From an uncultured Eubacterium sp. (GTDB lineage Bacteria; Bacillota; Clostridia; Oscillospirales; Acutalibacteraceae), in contig CAKTGF010000005.1 in NCBI GenBank assembly GCA_934561395.1, positions 116,604 to 180,603 on the forward strand: DNA of 64,000 nucleotides, given 5' to 3'. The position numbers were made by a program, and so were the translations under genes. Below, one piece after another: positions 8,034 to 16,800 of the stretch. Each line of letters begins with the position of its first letter. Positions within the stretch are counted from its first letter, which is position 1. The notes under the pieces were generated by a model. The model ran no database searches, was not told where the DNA came from, and worked only from the letters and a program-made list of their open reading frames with translations.

Positions 8034-9602
8034 ATGAACACTAAATTATTAAAAACTACCCACAGCGACCTTGCCGCAGCCGGCGAAATACTGAAAAACG
8101 GCGGCTTGGTGGCGTTCCCCACCGAAACTGTTTACGGCTTGGGTGCAAACGCCCTGAACGAGGAGGCTGTAAGGCATATTTATGAGGCAAAGGGCAGGCC
8201 GTCTGACAATCCGCTGATAGTTCATGTGGCGGATAAGGCTGACATTGCCCCCCTTGTTAAGGAAATTACACCAAAGGCGCAGGCGCTTATTGACGCATTT
8301 TTCCCTGCTCCCTTAACGATAATACTTGAAAAATCAAACCTGATTAACAGCACCGTAAGCGGCGGACTTGACACCGTTGCGGTAAGAATGCCCCAAAACC
8401 CCATTGCAAGAGAGGTTATAAAGGCAAGCGGCTGCCCCATTGCGGCACCCAGCGCAAACACCAGCGGTCTGCCGTCGCCCACAAGGGCAAAATATGTAAT
8501 TGACGATATGATGGGCAAAATCGACGCCATAATTGACGGCGGCGACTGTGATTTCGGCGTTGAAAGCACCGTTATTACCCTTGCCACCCCCACGCCCACG
8601 CTGCTGCGGCCGGGCGCAATTACAAAGGAGATGCTTGAGGAGGTAATCGGCGAAGTTTATGTTGCACCTGCGGTGCTTAACGGCATGGCGGAAAACGAGG
8701 TTGCCGCATCCCCGGGTATGAAATACAAGCACTATGCCCCAAAGGCAAGAGTTATGATTGTTAAGGGCACCAAGGAGCAATACGAAAGCTTTGTAAACGC
8801 CCAAAAAGGCGCCTTTGCCCTGTGCTATGATGAGGACAGGGTTACAATAAACAAGGTAACCTTTGGCAGCGAAAACGACGATTTAAGCCAGGCCAGGGAG
8901 CTGTTTGACGCCTTAAGAAAGCTTGACGAACTGGGCGCAAAGCGTGTTTACGCCCGCTTGCCCCACACAGACGGCGTGGGAATGGCGGTTTACAACCGAT
9001 TAATCCGTGCGGCGGCGTTCAGCGTTATTGATTTGACAAAGCCCTTTACCATAGGCGTTACCGGGCAAACCGGCGCAGGCAAAAGCTATGTTTGCGATGC
9101 ATTTAAAAAGCGGGGATTTAAAATAATTGACTGTGATTTTTACGCTCACAAAATTACAGAAAAAAATTCTCCCGTTTTGCCACTGCTGCAAAAGGAATTT
9201 GGGCAAGATATACTTGAAAACGGTCAACTAAACCGCAGGTTGCTGGCTCAGCGTGCGTTTAAAAGCAAAGAAAAAACCGCTGCCCTTAACAAAATTATGC
9301 ACCCTGCAATAGTGGAGCTTTGCATAAAAGAGGCGCAATACCCCTGCGTTATTGACGCCCCACAAATGTTTGAGGCCGGCGTTCAGGAGCTTTGCTACAA
9401 AACAATTGCCGTTGTGGCAGAGGACGAAACAAGGCTTAAACGAATAATTAAGCGTGACGGAATATCGCCCCAAGAGGCGCAGACAAGGTCAAACGCACAA
9501 TTTGACCATAAATTTTTTGAACAAAACTGTGATTTTGTTATCAAAAACGATAACGAAAGCATAGAAAAACAAATAGATAGTATTTTGGAGGCTGTGTTAT
9601 GA
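8034..9602 (+). CDS. Fusion of L-threonylcarbamoyladenylate synthase (Sua5/TsaC) and dephospho-CoA kinase (CoaE)
   Basis: A 522-residue two-enzyme protein in a single uninterrupted frame. Residues 1-210 are the YrdC/Sua5 catalytic domain (GGLVAFPTETVYGLG; SAPSAN-type motif as AAPSANTSG), and about 220-338 form the Sua5 C-terminal domain, together making threonylcarbamoyl-AMP for tRNA t6A37. Residues 339-522 are a P-loop kinase of the CoaE family with Walker A GQTGAGKS at 344-351, a DCD-x-AH motif (IIDCDFYAHKI) and the late QF-x4-FF segment; this is the last step of CoA synthesis. The CoaE part is slightly short (about 184 residues). It follows prfA by 5 bases, the usual Sua5 position, and overlaps the next gene (ATGA). 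No stop or frameshift separates the halves. Confidence 0.88.
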   Translation: MNTKLLKTTHSDLAAAGEILKNGGLVAFPTETVYGLGANALNEEAVRHIYEAKGRPSDNPLIVHVADKADIAPLVKEITPKAQALIDAFFPAPLTIILEKSNLINSTVSGGLDTVAVRMPQNPIAREVIKASGCPIAAPSANTSGLPSPTRAKYVIDDMMGKIDAIIDGGDCDFGVESTVITLATPTPTLLRPGAITKEMLEEVIGEVYVAPAVLNGMAENEVAASPGMKYKHYAPKARVMIVKGTKEQYESFVNAQKGAFALCYDEDRVTINKVTFGSENDDLSQARELFDALRKLDELGAKRVYARLPHTDGVGMAVYNRLIRAAAFSVIDLTKPFTIGVTGQTGAGKSYVCDAFKKRGFKIIDCDFYAHKITEKNSPVLPLLQKEFGQDILENGQLNRRLLAQRAFKSKEKTAALNKIMHPAIVELCIKEAQYPCVIDAPQMFEAGVQELCYKTIAVVAEDETRLKRIIKRDGISPQEAQTRSNAQFDHKFFEQNCDFVIKNDNESIEKQIDSILEAVL

Positions 9603-10999
9603 GTGAAAAAACAAAGCAATTAAAGGAAATGCTGTTTAACGACAAGAAAAACGGCATTGATTTTATGAGCGAGGAGGAACTCAACCTTTGTGATGAATTT
9701 TGCGAGGGCTACAAGGAGTTTTTGGCAAGCTGCAAAACCGAGCGTGAGGTTGCGGCTTATGTTGAGGGCTTGGCTCAAAACAACGGATTTTTAAAGTTTG
9801 ACGAGTTCGGCAGCGCACTTGAGCCCGGCGACAAGGTTTATTACGCAAACAGGGGTAAATCCATTATCCTTTGTGTTAAGGGCAAAAGGAGCATTAAGGA
9901 CGGCGTAAGAATTTCCGCCGCACATATTGACTCCCCACGCCTTGATTTAAAGCAATGCCCCGTATATGAGCAGGACGGCCTGGGCTATTTTAAGACCCAC
10001 TACTACGGTGGTATTAAAAAGTATCAGTGGACTGCAATTCCCCTTTCGCTGCACGGCAGAATTTGCAAAAACGACGGCACCTTTGTTGATGTTAAAATGG
10101 GCGAGGAGCCCGACGAGCCGAAATTCTGCATTACCGATATTCTGCCCCACCTTGGCGGCGAGCAAATGGCACGCAAGGCAAACGAAATTGTTAAGGGCGA
10201 GGAGCTCAATGTGGTAATCGGCTCAAGGCCCTTTAAGGATGATGAGGAAAGCGAAAGAATCAAGCTTAACCTTTTATCCCTTTTGTATGAAAAGTACGGA
10301 ATTGTGGAAAAGGATTTCCTTTCCGCAGAATTGGAGCTTGTGCCTGCATTCAGTGTTGACGATATCGGCTTTGACAGAAGCCTTATCGGCGGCTACGGCC
10401 ACGACGACCGTGTTTGCTCATATCCTGCCCTTCAGGCTATTTTGGATATTGACGAGGCACCGGAATACACCGCAATTACCGTTTTAACCGATAAGGAGGA
10501 AACCGGCTCTGACGGCAACACAGGCCTTAACTCATCATACCTTAAATATTTTATTGAGGATTTGGCAAGGCTTGAGGGCTACGAGGGCAGAGATGTTCTG
10601 CGCAACTCAAAATGTCTTTCTGCCGATGTTAACGCAGCTTTTGACCCCACCTGGCCCACTGTTTTTGAAAAGAACAACGCAAGCTTTATTAACAACGGCG
10701 TGTGCGTAACCAAATTTACAGGCTCCCGTGGAAAAAGCGGCACATCAGACGCAAGTGCAGAATTTTGCAGCTGGGTAAGAAGCTTGTTTGACAACAACAA
10801 TGTTTTGTGGCAAACAGGAGAGCTTGGCAAGGTTGACGGCGGCGGCGGCGGAACCGTTGCAATGTATATTGCCAACATGGATGTTGACACCATTGATGTG
10901 GGCGTGCCGGTGCTTTCAATGCACTCTCCCTACGAGCTTGTGTCAAAAATTGATGTATATTCGGCATACAAAGGATTTTTAACATTCTTTACAAAATAA
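9599..10999 (+). CDS. M18 family aminopeptidase (aspartyl aminopeptidase-like)
   Basis: A 466-residue zinc aminopeptidase that removes N-terminal residues from peptides in the cytoplasm. Family marks: SAAHIDSPRLDLK (metal His and Asp), HYYGGIKKYQW, DDIGFDRSLIGGYGHDDRVC (metal Asp and binding loop), DKEETGSDGNTG (catalytic and metal Glu) and the C-terminal VGVPVLSMHSPYE histidine. The length fits M18 enzymes. Its ATG overlaps the stop of the preceding fusion gene. Substrate preference (acidic versus neutral N-termini) cannot be read from the sequence. Confidence 0.93.
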   Translation: MSEKTKQLKEMLFNDKKNGIDFMSEEELNLCDEFCEGYKEFLASCKTEREVAAYVEGLAQNNGFLKFDEFGSALEPGDKVYYANRGKSIILCVKGKRSIKDGVRISAAHIDSPRLDLKQCPVYEQDGLGYFKTHYYGGIKKYQWTAIPLSLHGRICKNDGTFVDVKMGEEPDEPKFCITDILPHLGGEQMARKANEIVKGEELNVVIGSRPFKDDEESERIKLNLLSLLYEKYGIVEKDFLSAELELVPAFSVDDIGFDRSLIGGYGHDDRVCSYPALQAILDIDEAPEYTAITVLTDKEETGSDGNTGLNSSYLKYFIEDLARLEGYEGRDVLRNSKCLSADVNAAFDPTWPTVFEKNNASFINNGVCVTKFTGSRGKSGTSDASAEFCSWVRSLFDNNNVLWQTGELGKVDGGGGGTVAMYIANMDVDTIDVGVPVLSMHSPYELVSKIDVYSAYKGFLTFFTK

Positions 11000-11016
11000 A
11001 TTATCGGAGGTAAGGG

Positions 11017-11619
11017 ATGAAGCGTGTGGGAATTAAGGCAACCGTTATCGGCGGAGTCGCCAATTTGTTGCTGTTTTTCATAAAGCTGTATGTGGGCATA
11101 AGCGCAAACTCCCTTGCCGTTTACTGCGATGCGGTTAACAATTTGGGGGACACCCTTGCCTGCATAATTGCACTGCTGGGATTTTTCGCTTTAAAAAGCT
11201 TTGATGAAAAAAGAGCGAGCCGTTTGCAAAGTCTTTTCACCTTTGTAATTGAGCTTTTAATTGCATTTACAGGCTGCTACTTTGTTTATAACGGCTTGGA
11301 GCGAATGATGTATCCCCTGCCTGTTACATACATTAAGCGATATGCAATATTAATCGGCGTTACCATTGCGGTAAAGGCGCTGATGGCTGTTATGTATAGA
11401 GCATTTAACAAAAAAATCGACTCCGCAGTATTAAAAGCGCTGATTTTAGACAGCGCACTTGACTGTTTTATTACACTGTTTGCCCTTATGAGCCTTATTT
11501 TGGTTAACAAGGTAAACTTTGCGATAGACGGAATTTTTGCTATAATAACCGGCTCTGCCATTACCGTTGCGGCAATCAGAGAGGTTATAAGTCAGGCAAA
11601 ATATTTAATTAACAACTGA
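11017..11619 (+). CDS. CDF-like cation transporter, membrane domain only
   Basis: A 200-residue protein with about six predicted membrane segments in the order of the cation diffusion facilitator transmembrane domain: VANLLLFFIKLYVGISANSL, then YCDAVNNLGDT in TM2, and ILDSALDCFIT in TM5, both carrying paired aspartates where CDF proteins bind metal. The cytoplasmic C-terminal domain of usual CDF proteins (about 280-300 residues) is missing; the stop follows TM6 directly. Truncation versus a natural short form cannot be told apart. Ribosome site CGGAGG precedes the ATG; it lies 17 bases after the aminopeptidase gene, so it is probably in the same operon. Confidence 0.7.
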   Translation: MKRVGIKATVIGGVANLLLFFIKLYVGISANSLAVYCDAVNNLGDTLACIIALLGFFALKSFDEKRASRLQSLFTFVIELLIAFTGCYFVYNGLERMMYPLPVTYIKRYAILIGVTIAVKALMAVMYRAFNKKIDSAVLKALILDSALDCFITLFALMSLILVNKVNFAIDGIFAIITGSAITVAAIREVISQAKYLINN

Positions 11620-11688
11620 TTGTTTTTGTGTTCAATAGGTGGGAAAACCACTTGGGTAAAATTATAACCGGAAAGGCTATGTGAAAAT

Positions 11689-12963
11689 ATGGAAAAAACA
11701 AAAAAGCAAAAGGCTGATAAAATTAAACGAACCCCAAAGCAAAAGGCTAAAATTGCCCTTAATATTTTGCTTTGCATTGTGCTTATAATTTTAATTATTG
11801 CGGCATTTATTGCAATTGTTAATATGATAAGCGCAAAATCAAACAAAAACTTTATTGAAAAATCAATAAGCGCCGTTGAGTATTCAAGCCAGCTTGCCCC
11901 CGAAAAGGACGAGGACGGCTGTTACACCTTCACAACGGACGATGATTTTAATGTTATGCAGTTAACCGATGTGCATATCGGCGGCGGCTTTATGAGCGTT
12001 AAAAAGGACAATATGGCAATTAACGCCGTTGCCGCAATGGTAACCGAGGAAAAGCCCGATTTGGTAATTGTAACAGGCGATATTGCATACCCCGTGCCCT
12101 TCCAGGCAGGCACCTTTAACAACAAAACAGGTGCTGAAACCTTTGCCCAGCTTATGGAAAAATTGGGCGTATATTGGGCACCTGCCTTTGGTAACCACGA
12201 TACCGAGGCGTATTCGTATTTTTCCCGTGAGGATATTGCAAAAATTTATAACGACAAGGAAAAATACCCCCACTGCCTTTTCCAATCAGGCCCGGAGGAG
12301 GTTGACGGCGTGGGCAACTATGTAGTTAATGTTAAAAACACAAAGGGCGAAATTACACAAAACCTTTATATGATTGACAGCCACAGCTACACCGACAACG
12401 ACTATTTCGGCATTATGTGGAAATATGACTGCATACATAAAAACCAAATTGAGTGGTATGAAAATCAGGTTGCTCAATTTACAGAGGAAAACGGCGGAGT
12501 AACGCCAAAATCACTGGCATTTTTCCACATTCCGCTGATAGAAATGCAGCAGGCATACTATGAATACCGTGACAACGGCTTTAAGGACACCGAAAATGTT
12601 AAATACAACTACGGTAAAGCAGGCGAGCACAAAGATGTGGTATTCAGCAGCCATAAAAACAACGGTATGTTTGACGCAATGCTCAATGCAGGCTCCACCC
12701 AGGGCGTGTTCTTCGGTCACGACCACTTAAACAACTTCTCCCTTAACTACAAGGGAATTAACCTTACCTACGGCTATTCTATCGACTATCTTGCTTACAG
12801 CGGCATTTCAAAATTCGGCACCCAGCGTGGCTGCACAATGATTGATATTAAGCCCGACGGCAGCTACGAAAGCCGCCTTGAAAACTACTATCAGGATAAA
12901 TACCGTGCCGTTAATACCAAGGAAAATGTAAGCATGGACGATTATTACGGCGAAGAAGAATAA
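11689..12963 (+). CDS. Membrane-anchored calcineurin-like metallophosphoesterase
   Basis: A 424-residue protein with a lysine-rich N-terminus (1-23), one membrane segment (about 24-46) and an outward-facing phosphoesterase domain. The five metal-binding blocks are present: LTDVHIGG, VTGDIAYP, GNHDTEAY, FFHIPLIE and FFGHDHLN. The topology points to hydrolysis of an extracytoplasmic phosphoester; related proteins are purple-acid-phosphatase-like or YkuE-like. It stands alone, 69 bases after the CDF-like gene and just upstream of the FMN riboswitch. Confidence 0.85.
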   Translation: MEKTKKQKADKIKRTPKQKAKIALNILLCIVLIILIIAAFIAIVNMISAKSNKNFIEKSISAVEYSSQLAPEKDEDGCYTFTTDDDFNVMQLTDVHIGGGFMSVKKDNMAINAVAAMVTEEKPDLVIVTGDIAYPVPFQAGTFNNKTGAETFAQLMEKLGVYWAPAFGNHDTEAYSYFSREDIAKIYNDKEKYPHCLFQSGPEEVDGVGNYVVNVKNTKGEITQNLYMIDSHSYTDNDYFGIMWKYDCIHKNQIEWYENQVAQFTEENGGVTPKSLAFFHIPLIEMQQAYYEYRDNGFKDTENVKYNYGKAGEHKDVVFSSHKNNGMFDAMLNAGSTQGVFFGHDHLNNFSLNYKGINLTYGYSIDYLAYSGISKFGTQRGCTMIDIKPDGSYESRLENYYQDKYRAVNTKENVSMDDYYGEEE

Positions 12964-12967
12964 GGTA

Positions 12968-12995
12968 TTGACAAAATAATTTATAGGCATATAAT
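12968..12995 (+). promoter_or_regulatory. Promoter of the FMN riboswitch transcript
   Basis: TTGACA and TATAAT separated by 16 bases, immediately before the riboswitch aptamer. Confidence 0.75.
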
Positions 12996-13009
12996 AAAGG
13001 TACTAAATA

Positions 13010-13120
13010 TTTCAGGGCAGGGTGAAAGTCCCTACTGGTGGTAAAGTCCACGACCCATTGCAAAATGGCTGATTTGGTGCAATTCCAAAACCAACGGTTA
13101 AAGTCCGGATGAGAGAAATA
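13010..13120 (+). promoter_or_regulatory. FMN riboswitch (RFN element)
   Basis: Shows the conserved RFN blocks in order: AGGGCAGGGTGAAAGTCCC, then CTGGTGGTAAAGTCCACGACCC, a variable arm, CCAACGGTTAAAGTCCGGAT and closing GAGAGAAA. FMN binding should favour the downstream terminator (13158-13193), lowering expression of the riboflavin transporter gene ribU. Confidence 0.95.
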
Positions 13121-13157
13121 TGCAGTATTTGCCCAATAGGGCTTATTTTGCTACATT

Positions 13158-13193
13158 GCCCTGATGATTTGCGTCATCAGGGCTTCTCTTTTT
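13158..13193 (+). terminator. Riboswitch expression-platform terminator
   Basis: GCCCTGATGA pairs with TCATCAGGGC around TTTGCG, followed by TTCTCTTTTT, located between the RFN aptamer and the ribU ribosome site. Confidence 0.85.
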
Positions 13194-13214
13194 GCCCAAA
13201 AAGGAGAGATTATT

Positions 13215-13823
13215 ATGTCAAACAAACAAACCAAAACCAAAACATCAAAATTCAACACCCGTGCCATTGCCGGCTGCGGAATGTTAGCTGCCGCCGCAAC
13301 GGCGCTGCAATACCTTGAAATACCCAGCCCGGTCAGCTTTATCGCCCTTGATTTATCTGACCTGCCGGCGCTTTTGGGTGCCTTTGCCTACGGCCCTGTT
13401 GCAGGGGTTATTATTGAATTTGTTAAAAACCTTATTCATTTGGCGGTAAGCCGCAGCGGCTATATCGGCGAGCTTTCAAACTTTATTTTAGGTGCGGTGT
13501 TTACACTTACAGCAGGCTTAATTTACAAACACAACAAAACCAAAAAGGGCGCTATTTTAGGTGGCGTTGCAGGGGCTCTTGTTATGGCGGCAGTCAGCTA
13601 TCCTTCAAACCTTTTTGTGGTTTATCCCTTTTACTACACCTTTATGCCAAAAGAAGCAGTGCTTGACATTTACCAAAAGGTTTTAAGCGTTAACAGCATT
13701 GAGGCGGCGCTTTTGGTTTATAATGTTCCCTTTACATTTATCAAGGGACTGATAAGCGTTGTTATTTCGGCGTTTATATATAAGCCCTTAAGCCCGTTTT
13801 TACACGGCAGAAAAAAGAAATAA
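13215..13823 (+). CDS. ribU: Riboflavin ECF transporter substrate-binding subunit
   Basis: A 202-residue integral membrane S-component that captures riboflavin and works with the shared ECF energising module (EcfA/A'/T, not in this window). About six membrane segments; the RibU-type signature is SFIALDLSDLPALLGAFAYG followed by PVAGVIIEFVKNLIH. The ATG at 13215 is chosen because it follows AAGGAGAGA by 4 bases; an upstream in-frame ATG at 13164 falls inside the terminator hairpin and is rejected. The FMN riboswitch upstream confirms the substrate. Confidence 0.93.
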   Translation: MSNKQTKTKTSKFNTRAIAGCGMLAAAATALQYLEIPSPVSFIALDLSDLPALLGAFAYGPVAGVIIEFVKNLIHLAVSRSGYIGELSNFILGAVFTLTAGLIYKHNKTKKGAILGGVAGALVMAAVSYPSNLFVVYPFYYTFMPKEAVLDIYQKVLSVNSIEAALLVYNVPFTFIKGLISVVISAFIYKPLSPFLHGRKKK

Positions 13824-13861
13824 GTTTAAGGTTCACACCAAAAATGCCCTTTAAAAAACTA

Positions 13862-13890
13862 TTGCTATTTGAAGAATAATGTAATATAAT
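13862..13890 (+). promoter_or_regulatory. Promoter of the aldolase gene
   Basis: TTGCTA, 17-base spacer, TATAAT, 54 bases before the start codon. Confidence 0.75.
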
Positions 13891-13944
13891 AAGCCTGTGT
13901 GGGTAGCAAATACCCTAATTTAACACGTATAGGAGATGTTAATT

Positions 13945-14808
13945 ATGTTAGTTTCTGCAACCGAAATGCTTAAAAAAGCAAAGGAAGGTCACTACGCAGT
14001 AGGTCAATTCAACATTAACAACCTTGAATGGACCAAATCAATTCTTTTAACAGCACAGGAGCTTAACAGCCCTGTTATTCTTGGTGTATCAGAGGGCGCA
14101 GGCAAATATATGACCGGTTTCGGCACCGTAGCTGCTATGGTTAAGGCTATGGACGAATCATTGGGCATTACCGTTCCCGTTGCACTTCACTTAGATCACG
14201 GCACATACGAAGGCTGCTACAAATGCATTAAGGCAGGCTTTACTTCAATTATGTTTGACGGCTCACATTACCCAATTGAGGAAAATGTTGCCAAAACAAC
14301 AGAGCTTGTAAATGTTGCTCACGCTCTCGGTCTTTCAATTGAGGCTGAGGTTGGTTCAATCGGCGGCGAGGAAGACGGCGTTATCGGCGCAGGCGAGTGT
14401 GCAGACCCTGCAGAATGCAAAATGATTGCAGACCTTGGCGTTGATATGCTTGCTGCAGGTATCGGCAACATTCACGGCAAATACCCTGCAAACTGGGCAG
14501 GCCTTTCATTTGAAACACTTGACGCTGTTCAGCAGCAAACAGGCGCTATGCCACTTGTTCTTCACGGCGGCACAGGTATCCCTGAGGACATGATCAGAAA
14601 GGCAATTGACCTTGGCGTTTCAAAGATTAATGTTAACACCGAGTGCCAGCTTTCATTCCAGGAGGCTACACGTAAGTATATTGAGGCAGGCAAGGACCTT
14701 GAAGGCAAGGGCTTTGACCCCCGTAAGCTTCTTGCTCCCGGCGCTGAGGCTATTAAGGCAACAGTTAAAGAGAAGATGGAGCTTTTCGGCTCAGTTAATA
14801 AGGCATAA
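13945..14808 (+). CDS. fba: Class II fructose-bisphosphate aldolase
   Basis: Zinc-dependent glycolytic/gluconeogenic enzyme that cleaves fructose 1,6-bisphosphate. The 287-residue protein has the zinc-ligand segment LHLDHGTYE, the TSIMFDGSHYP block, the acidic EAEVGSIGGEED loop, zinc histidines in GNIHGKYP and VLHGGTGIP, and the phosphate-binding KINVNTE. ATG 13945 is preferred over 13936 because it sits 9 bases after AGGAG. It is monocistronic with its own strong promoter and terminator. A tagatose-bisphosphate aldolase role is possible for this subfamily but less likely for a lone, strongly expressed gene. Confidence 0.93.
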   Translation: MLVSATEMLKKAKEGHYAVGQFNINNLEWTKSILLTAQELNSPVILGVSEGAGKYMTGFGTVAAMVKAMDESLGITVPVALHLDHGTYEGCYKCIKAGFTSIMFDGSHYPIEENVAKTTELVNVAHALGLSIEAEVGSIGGEEDGVIGAGECADPAECKMIADLGVDMLAAGIGNIHGKYPANWAGLSFETLDAVQQQTGAMPLVLHGGTGIPEDMIRKAIDLGVSKINVNTECQLSFQEATRKYIEAGKDLEGKGFDPRKLLAPGAEAIKATVKEKMELFGSVNKA

Positions 14809-14831
14809 GCCTTTTGTAACTAAAATTTACA

Positions 14832-14870
14832 AAAATGGTTTTAACGATGAGTTAAAACCATTTTTTATTT
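14832..14870 (+). terminator. Terminator of the aldolase gene
   Basis: AAAATGGTTTTAAC pairs perfectly with 14851-14864 around GATGA, followed by a T-rich tail. Confidence 0.85.
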
Positions 14871-14942
14871 TTTGCCCTTTTGCAGGGGGTGCTTTTTATT
14901 TACAAATCATAATTTTAATTGTATAATGTATTTGGTGATTTA

Positions 14943-15959
14943 ATGGAAAAAAAGGAAAGAATTGTTTGGGTTGACAATGTAAAGGCCGTTGCCATTGTTT
15001 TGGTTGCCTTTGGGCATTTGATACAAAGCCTTGTAAAGGGCGGTATTATGCCGTCGGGCTTTGGCTACCATGCATTTAACCAAATAATTTACAGCTTTCA
15101 TGTGCCCTTGTTTTTTATTTGCTCGGGCTTTTTATACCAGCGTTTAACAAAAGAGCAAAATGCCAAAAGCTACTGCAAGGGAGTATTAAAAAAATTATTG
15201 GCATACGGCGTGCCGTACATAGTTTTTTCAAGCGCAACATACATTTTAAAGCTGATTTTTTCATCAAGCGTTAACAGCGAAATAGAAAACGGCTTTTTGC
15301 ACACCCTTTTTATTGAGCCGCTTGCACCCTATTGGTTTTTATATTTGCTTTTTTTAATGTTTTTAATAACGCCCATAATAAAAAGCAATGCTGACGGAAT
15401 AATAAGAATAGGGCTTGGTGTTGCAATGTATATGCTTTGCGCCTTTTCGTTAACCGAGCATTTGCCTGCTGCCGTTTATTATGTTGGCAATGTGCTTTGC
15501 AACAATTATGTTTGGTTTATAATGGGCATGGCAATTGCGTATTTTAATTTTGAAAAGCATTTTAAGCCATGGTATTTCGGCTTTTTTGTGCTGTTTTTGG
15601 CAGTAAAGCTTTATACCGTTTACAATATGATAAATACCGGTGCCGCAGGGCTGATTTTAACATTTTTTGCCTGTGCAGGCGTTATTGGTCTTATCTGTTC
15701 GCTTTATAATAAAAACAACCGCCAAACACCTGTGTTTAAGGTGCTTTCAGGCTATTCAATGCCCATATTTTTAATGCACACCATATTTGCAAGCTGCGTT
15801 AGGAGCGTGCTGCTGAAAATCGGCGTAACAAGCCTTGGTGTTCATTTTATTTTAGGTCTTGTTGCAAGCTTTGTCCTGCCTATTGTTGCAGGGTATATAA
15901 TGGAAAAAATTAAGCTTGATATTTTATATCGGCCAACAAAATATATTAAAATTAAATAA
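14943..15959 (+). CDS. Acyltransferase 3 family membrane protein
   Basis: A 338-residue multi-spanning membrane protein of the acyltransferase-3/OafA/WecH-type superfamily, which O-acetylates cell-surface glycans. N-terminal signature: IVWVDNVKAVAIVLVAFGHL, with the catalytic-type histidine, then FHVPLFFICSGFLY. Roughly ten hydrophobic segments follow. ATG 14943 fits the family N-terminus (MEKKERIVWVDN); the earlier in-frame ATG at 14919 overlaps a TATAAT box and is rejected. The acceptor sugar is unknown; no glycan gene neighbours it. Confidence 0.85.
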   Translation: MEKKERIVWVDNVKAVAIVLVAFGHLIQSLVKGGIMPSGFGYHAFNQIIYSFHVPLFFICSGFLYQRLTKEQNAKSYCKGVLKKLLAYGVPYIVFSSATYILKLIFSSSVNSEIENGFLHTLFIEPLAPYWFLYLLFLMFLITPIIKSNADGIIRIGLGVAMYMLCAFSLTEHLPAAVYYVGNVLCNNYVWFIMGMAIAYFNFEKHFKPWYFGFFVLFLAVKLYTVYNMINTGAAGLILTFFACAGVIGLICSLYNKNNRQTPVFKVLSGYSMPIFLMHTIFASCVRSVLLKIGVTSLGVHFILGLVASFVLPIVAGYIMEKIKLDILYRPTKYIKIK

Positions 15960-16033
15960 CATATATTTTCATATTTATTATTCCTTAAACAACAAACAAT
16001 ATTAATGCCGTTAGGCAGAAAGGGAGAATAAAT

Positions 16034-16216
16034 ATGTATATGAAGCCATCAACTACTAAAACAGTTATGAAATGCGTTGGCGCAACGCTTGCCGTTTGCT
16101 CTGCATTGTCAATGCTGGGGGGAACAAAAATGAAAGCCTCCTGCGCTAAAAAAGCCGTTAAAAAAACAGCCAACAAGGTTGTTGACATTGTGGATACCAT
16201 TTCGGCATTTATGTAA
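16034..16216 (+). CDS. Small basic hypothetical protein (60 residues)
   Basis: A short gene with a good ribosome site (AAAGGGAG) and its own terminator. The product has a hydrophobic Ala/Cys-containing segment at residues 11-29 (MKCVGATLAVCSALSMLGG) and a lysine-rich C-terminal half. It may be a small membrane-associated protein. No function recognised. Codon use matches neighbours and the signals support a real gene. Confidence 0.6.
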   Translation: MYMKPSTTKTVMKCVGATLAVCSALSMLGGTKMKASCAKKAVKKTANKVVDIVDTISAFM

Positions 16217-16230
16217 CCTATTCACAGCAA

Positions 16231-16265
16231 AAAAGCACATTGACCGAATCGGTCAATGTGCTTTT
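16231..16265. terminator. Bidirectional terminator between convergent genes
   Basis: Perfect 15-bp stem AAAAGCACATTGACC / GGTCAATGTGCTTTT around GAATC, serving the small-protein gene on the plus strand and folK on the minus strand. Confidence 0.85.
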
Positions 16266-16278
16266 AATTTTTGCAGTG

Positions 16279-16785
16279 CTATTCCTCTATATCCAAAAGG
16301 TCGGGGTTAATTTCATCTGCACGGCGAATATATTGCCCCTCAATATCATCAATAAAATGCTCAAAATTTGTTCCGAAAGCCTCGCCGTCGGGGAAAATTT
16401 CCAATAAAGGCTCCAAAACAAAACGCCTTTCATGATAGCGTGGGTGGGGAACAATTAAATTTGCAGTATCAATCTGCTGATTTTCGGCAAAAATAATGTC
16501 CAAATCCAAAATTCTCGGGCCGTTTTTAAGGGTTCTTACCCTGCCGAGGCCGCTTTCAATGCCCAGGCAAATGCCTAGCATTTCGTGGGGCTCGTATTGT
16601 GATTTAACCTCAAAAACCGCATTGTAAAAATTATCCTGCCTTGCATAGCCCACCGGCTCCGTTTCGTAAATTGACGAAACCCTGATAACATCCGTGTAGG
16701 GTATGTTGTTAATGGCGTTAACCGCCCTTTCGATATTTTCTTTTTTGTTGCCGATATTTGTACCGACGCTTATTATGTAGTTCAT
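16279..16785 (-). CDS. folK: 2-amino-4-hydroxy-6-hydroxymethyldihydropteridine diphosphokinase
   Basis: Transfers pyrophosphate from ATP to hydroxymethyl-dihydropterin, the substrate for FolP in folate synthesis. 168 residues, normal length. Motifs: YIISVGTNIGNKKENIERAV at the N-terminus, YETEPVGYARQDNFYNAV, and the ATP/Mg site GRVRTLKNGPRILDLDIIF with its two aspartates, followed by PHPRYHERRFVLEPL. Last gene of the minus-strand folate operon, 15 bases after folB. Confidence 0.95.
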   Translation of the reverse strand: MNYIISVGTNIGNKKENIERAVNAINNIPYTDVIRVSSIYETEPVGYARQDNFYNAVFEVKSQYEPHEMLGICLGIESGLGRVRTLKNGPRILDLDIIFAENQQIDTANLIVPHPRYHERRFVLEPLLEIFPDGEAFGTNFEHFIDDIEGQYIRRADEINPDLLDIEE

Positions 16786-16800
16786 TTTGCTTTTTAACCG

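Noticed and set aside
13164..13214. Longer ribU reading frame starting at 13164
   Set aside because: This start lies inside the riboswitch terminator hairpin, and the ATG at 13215 has an excellent ribosome site.
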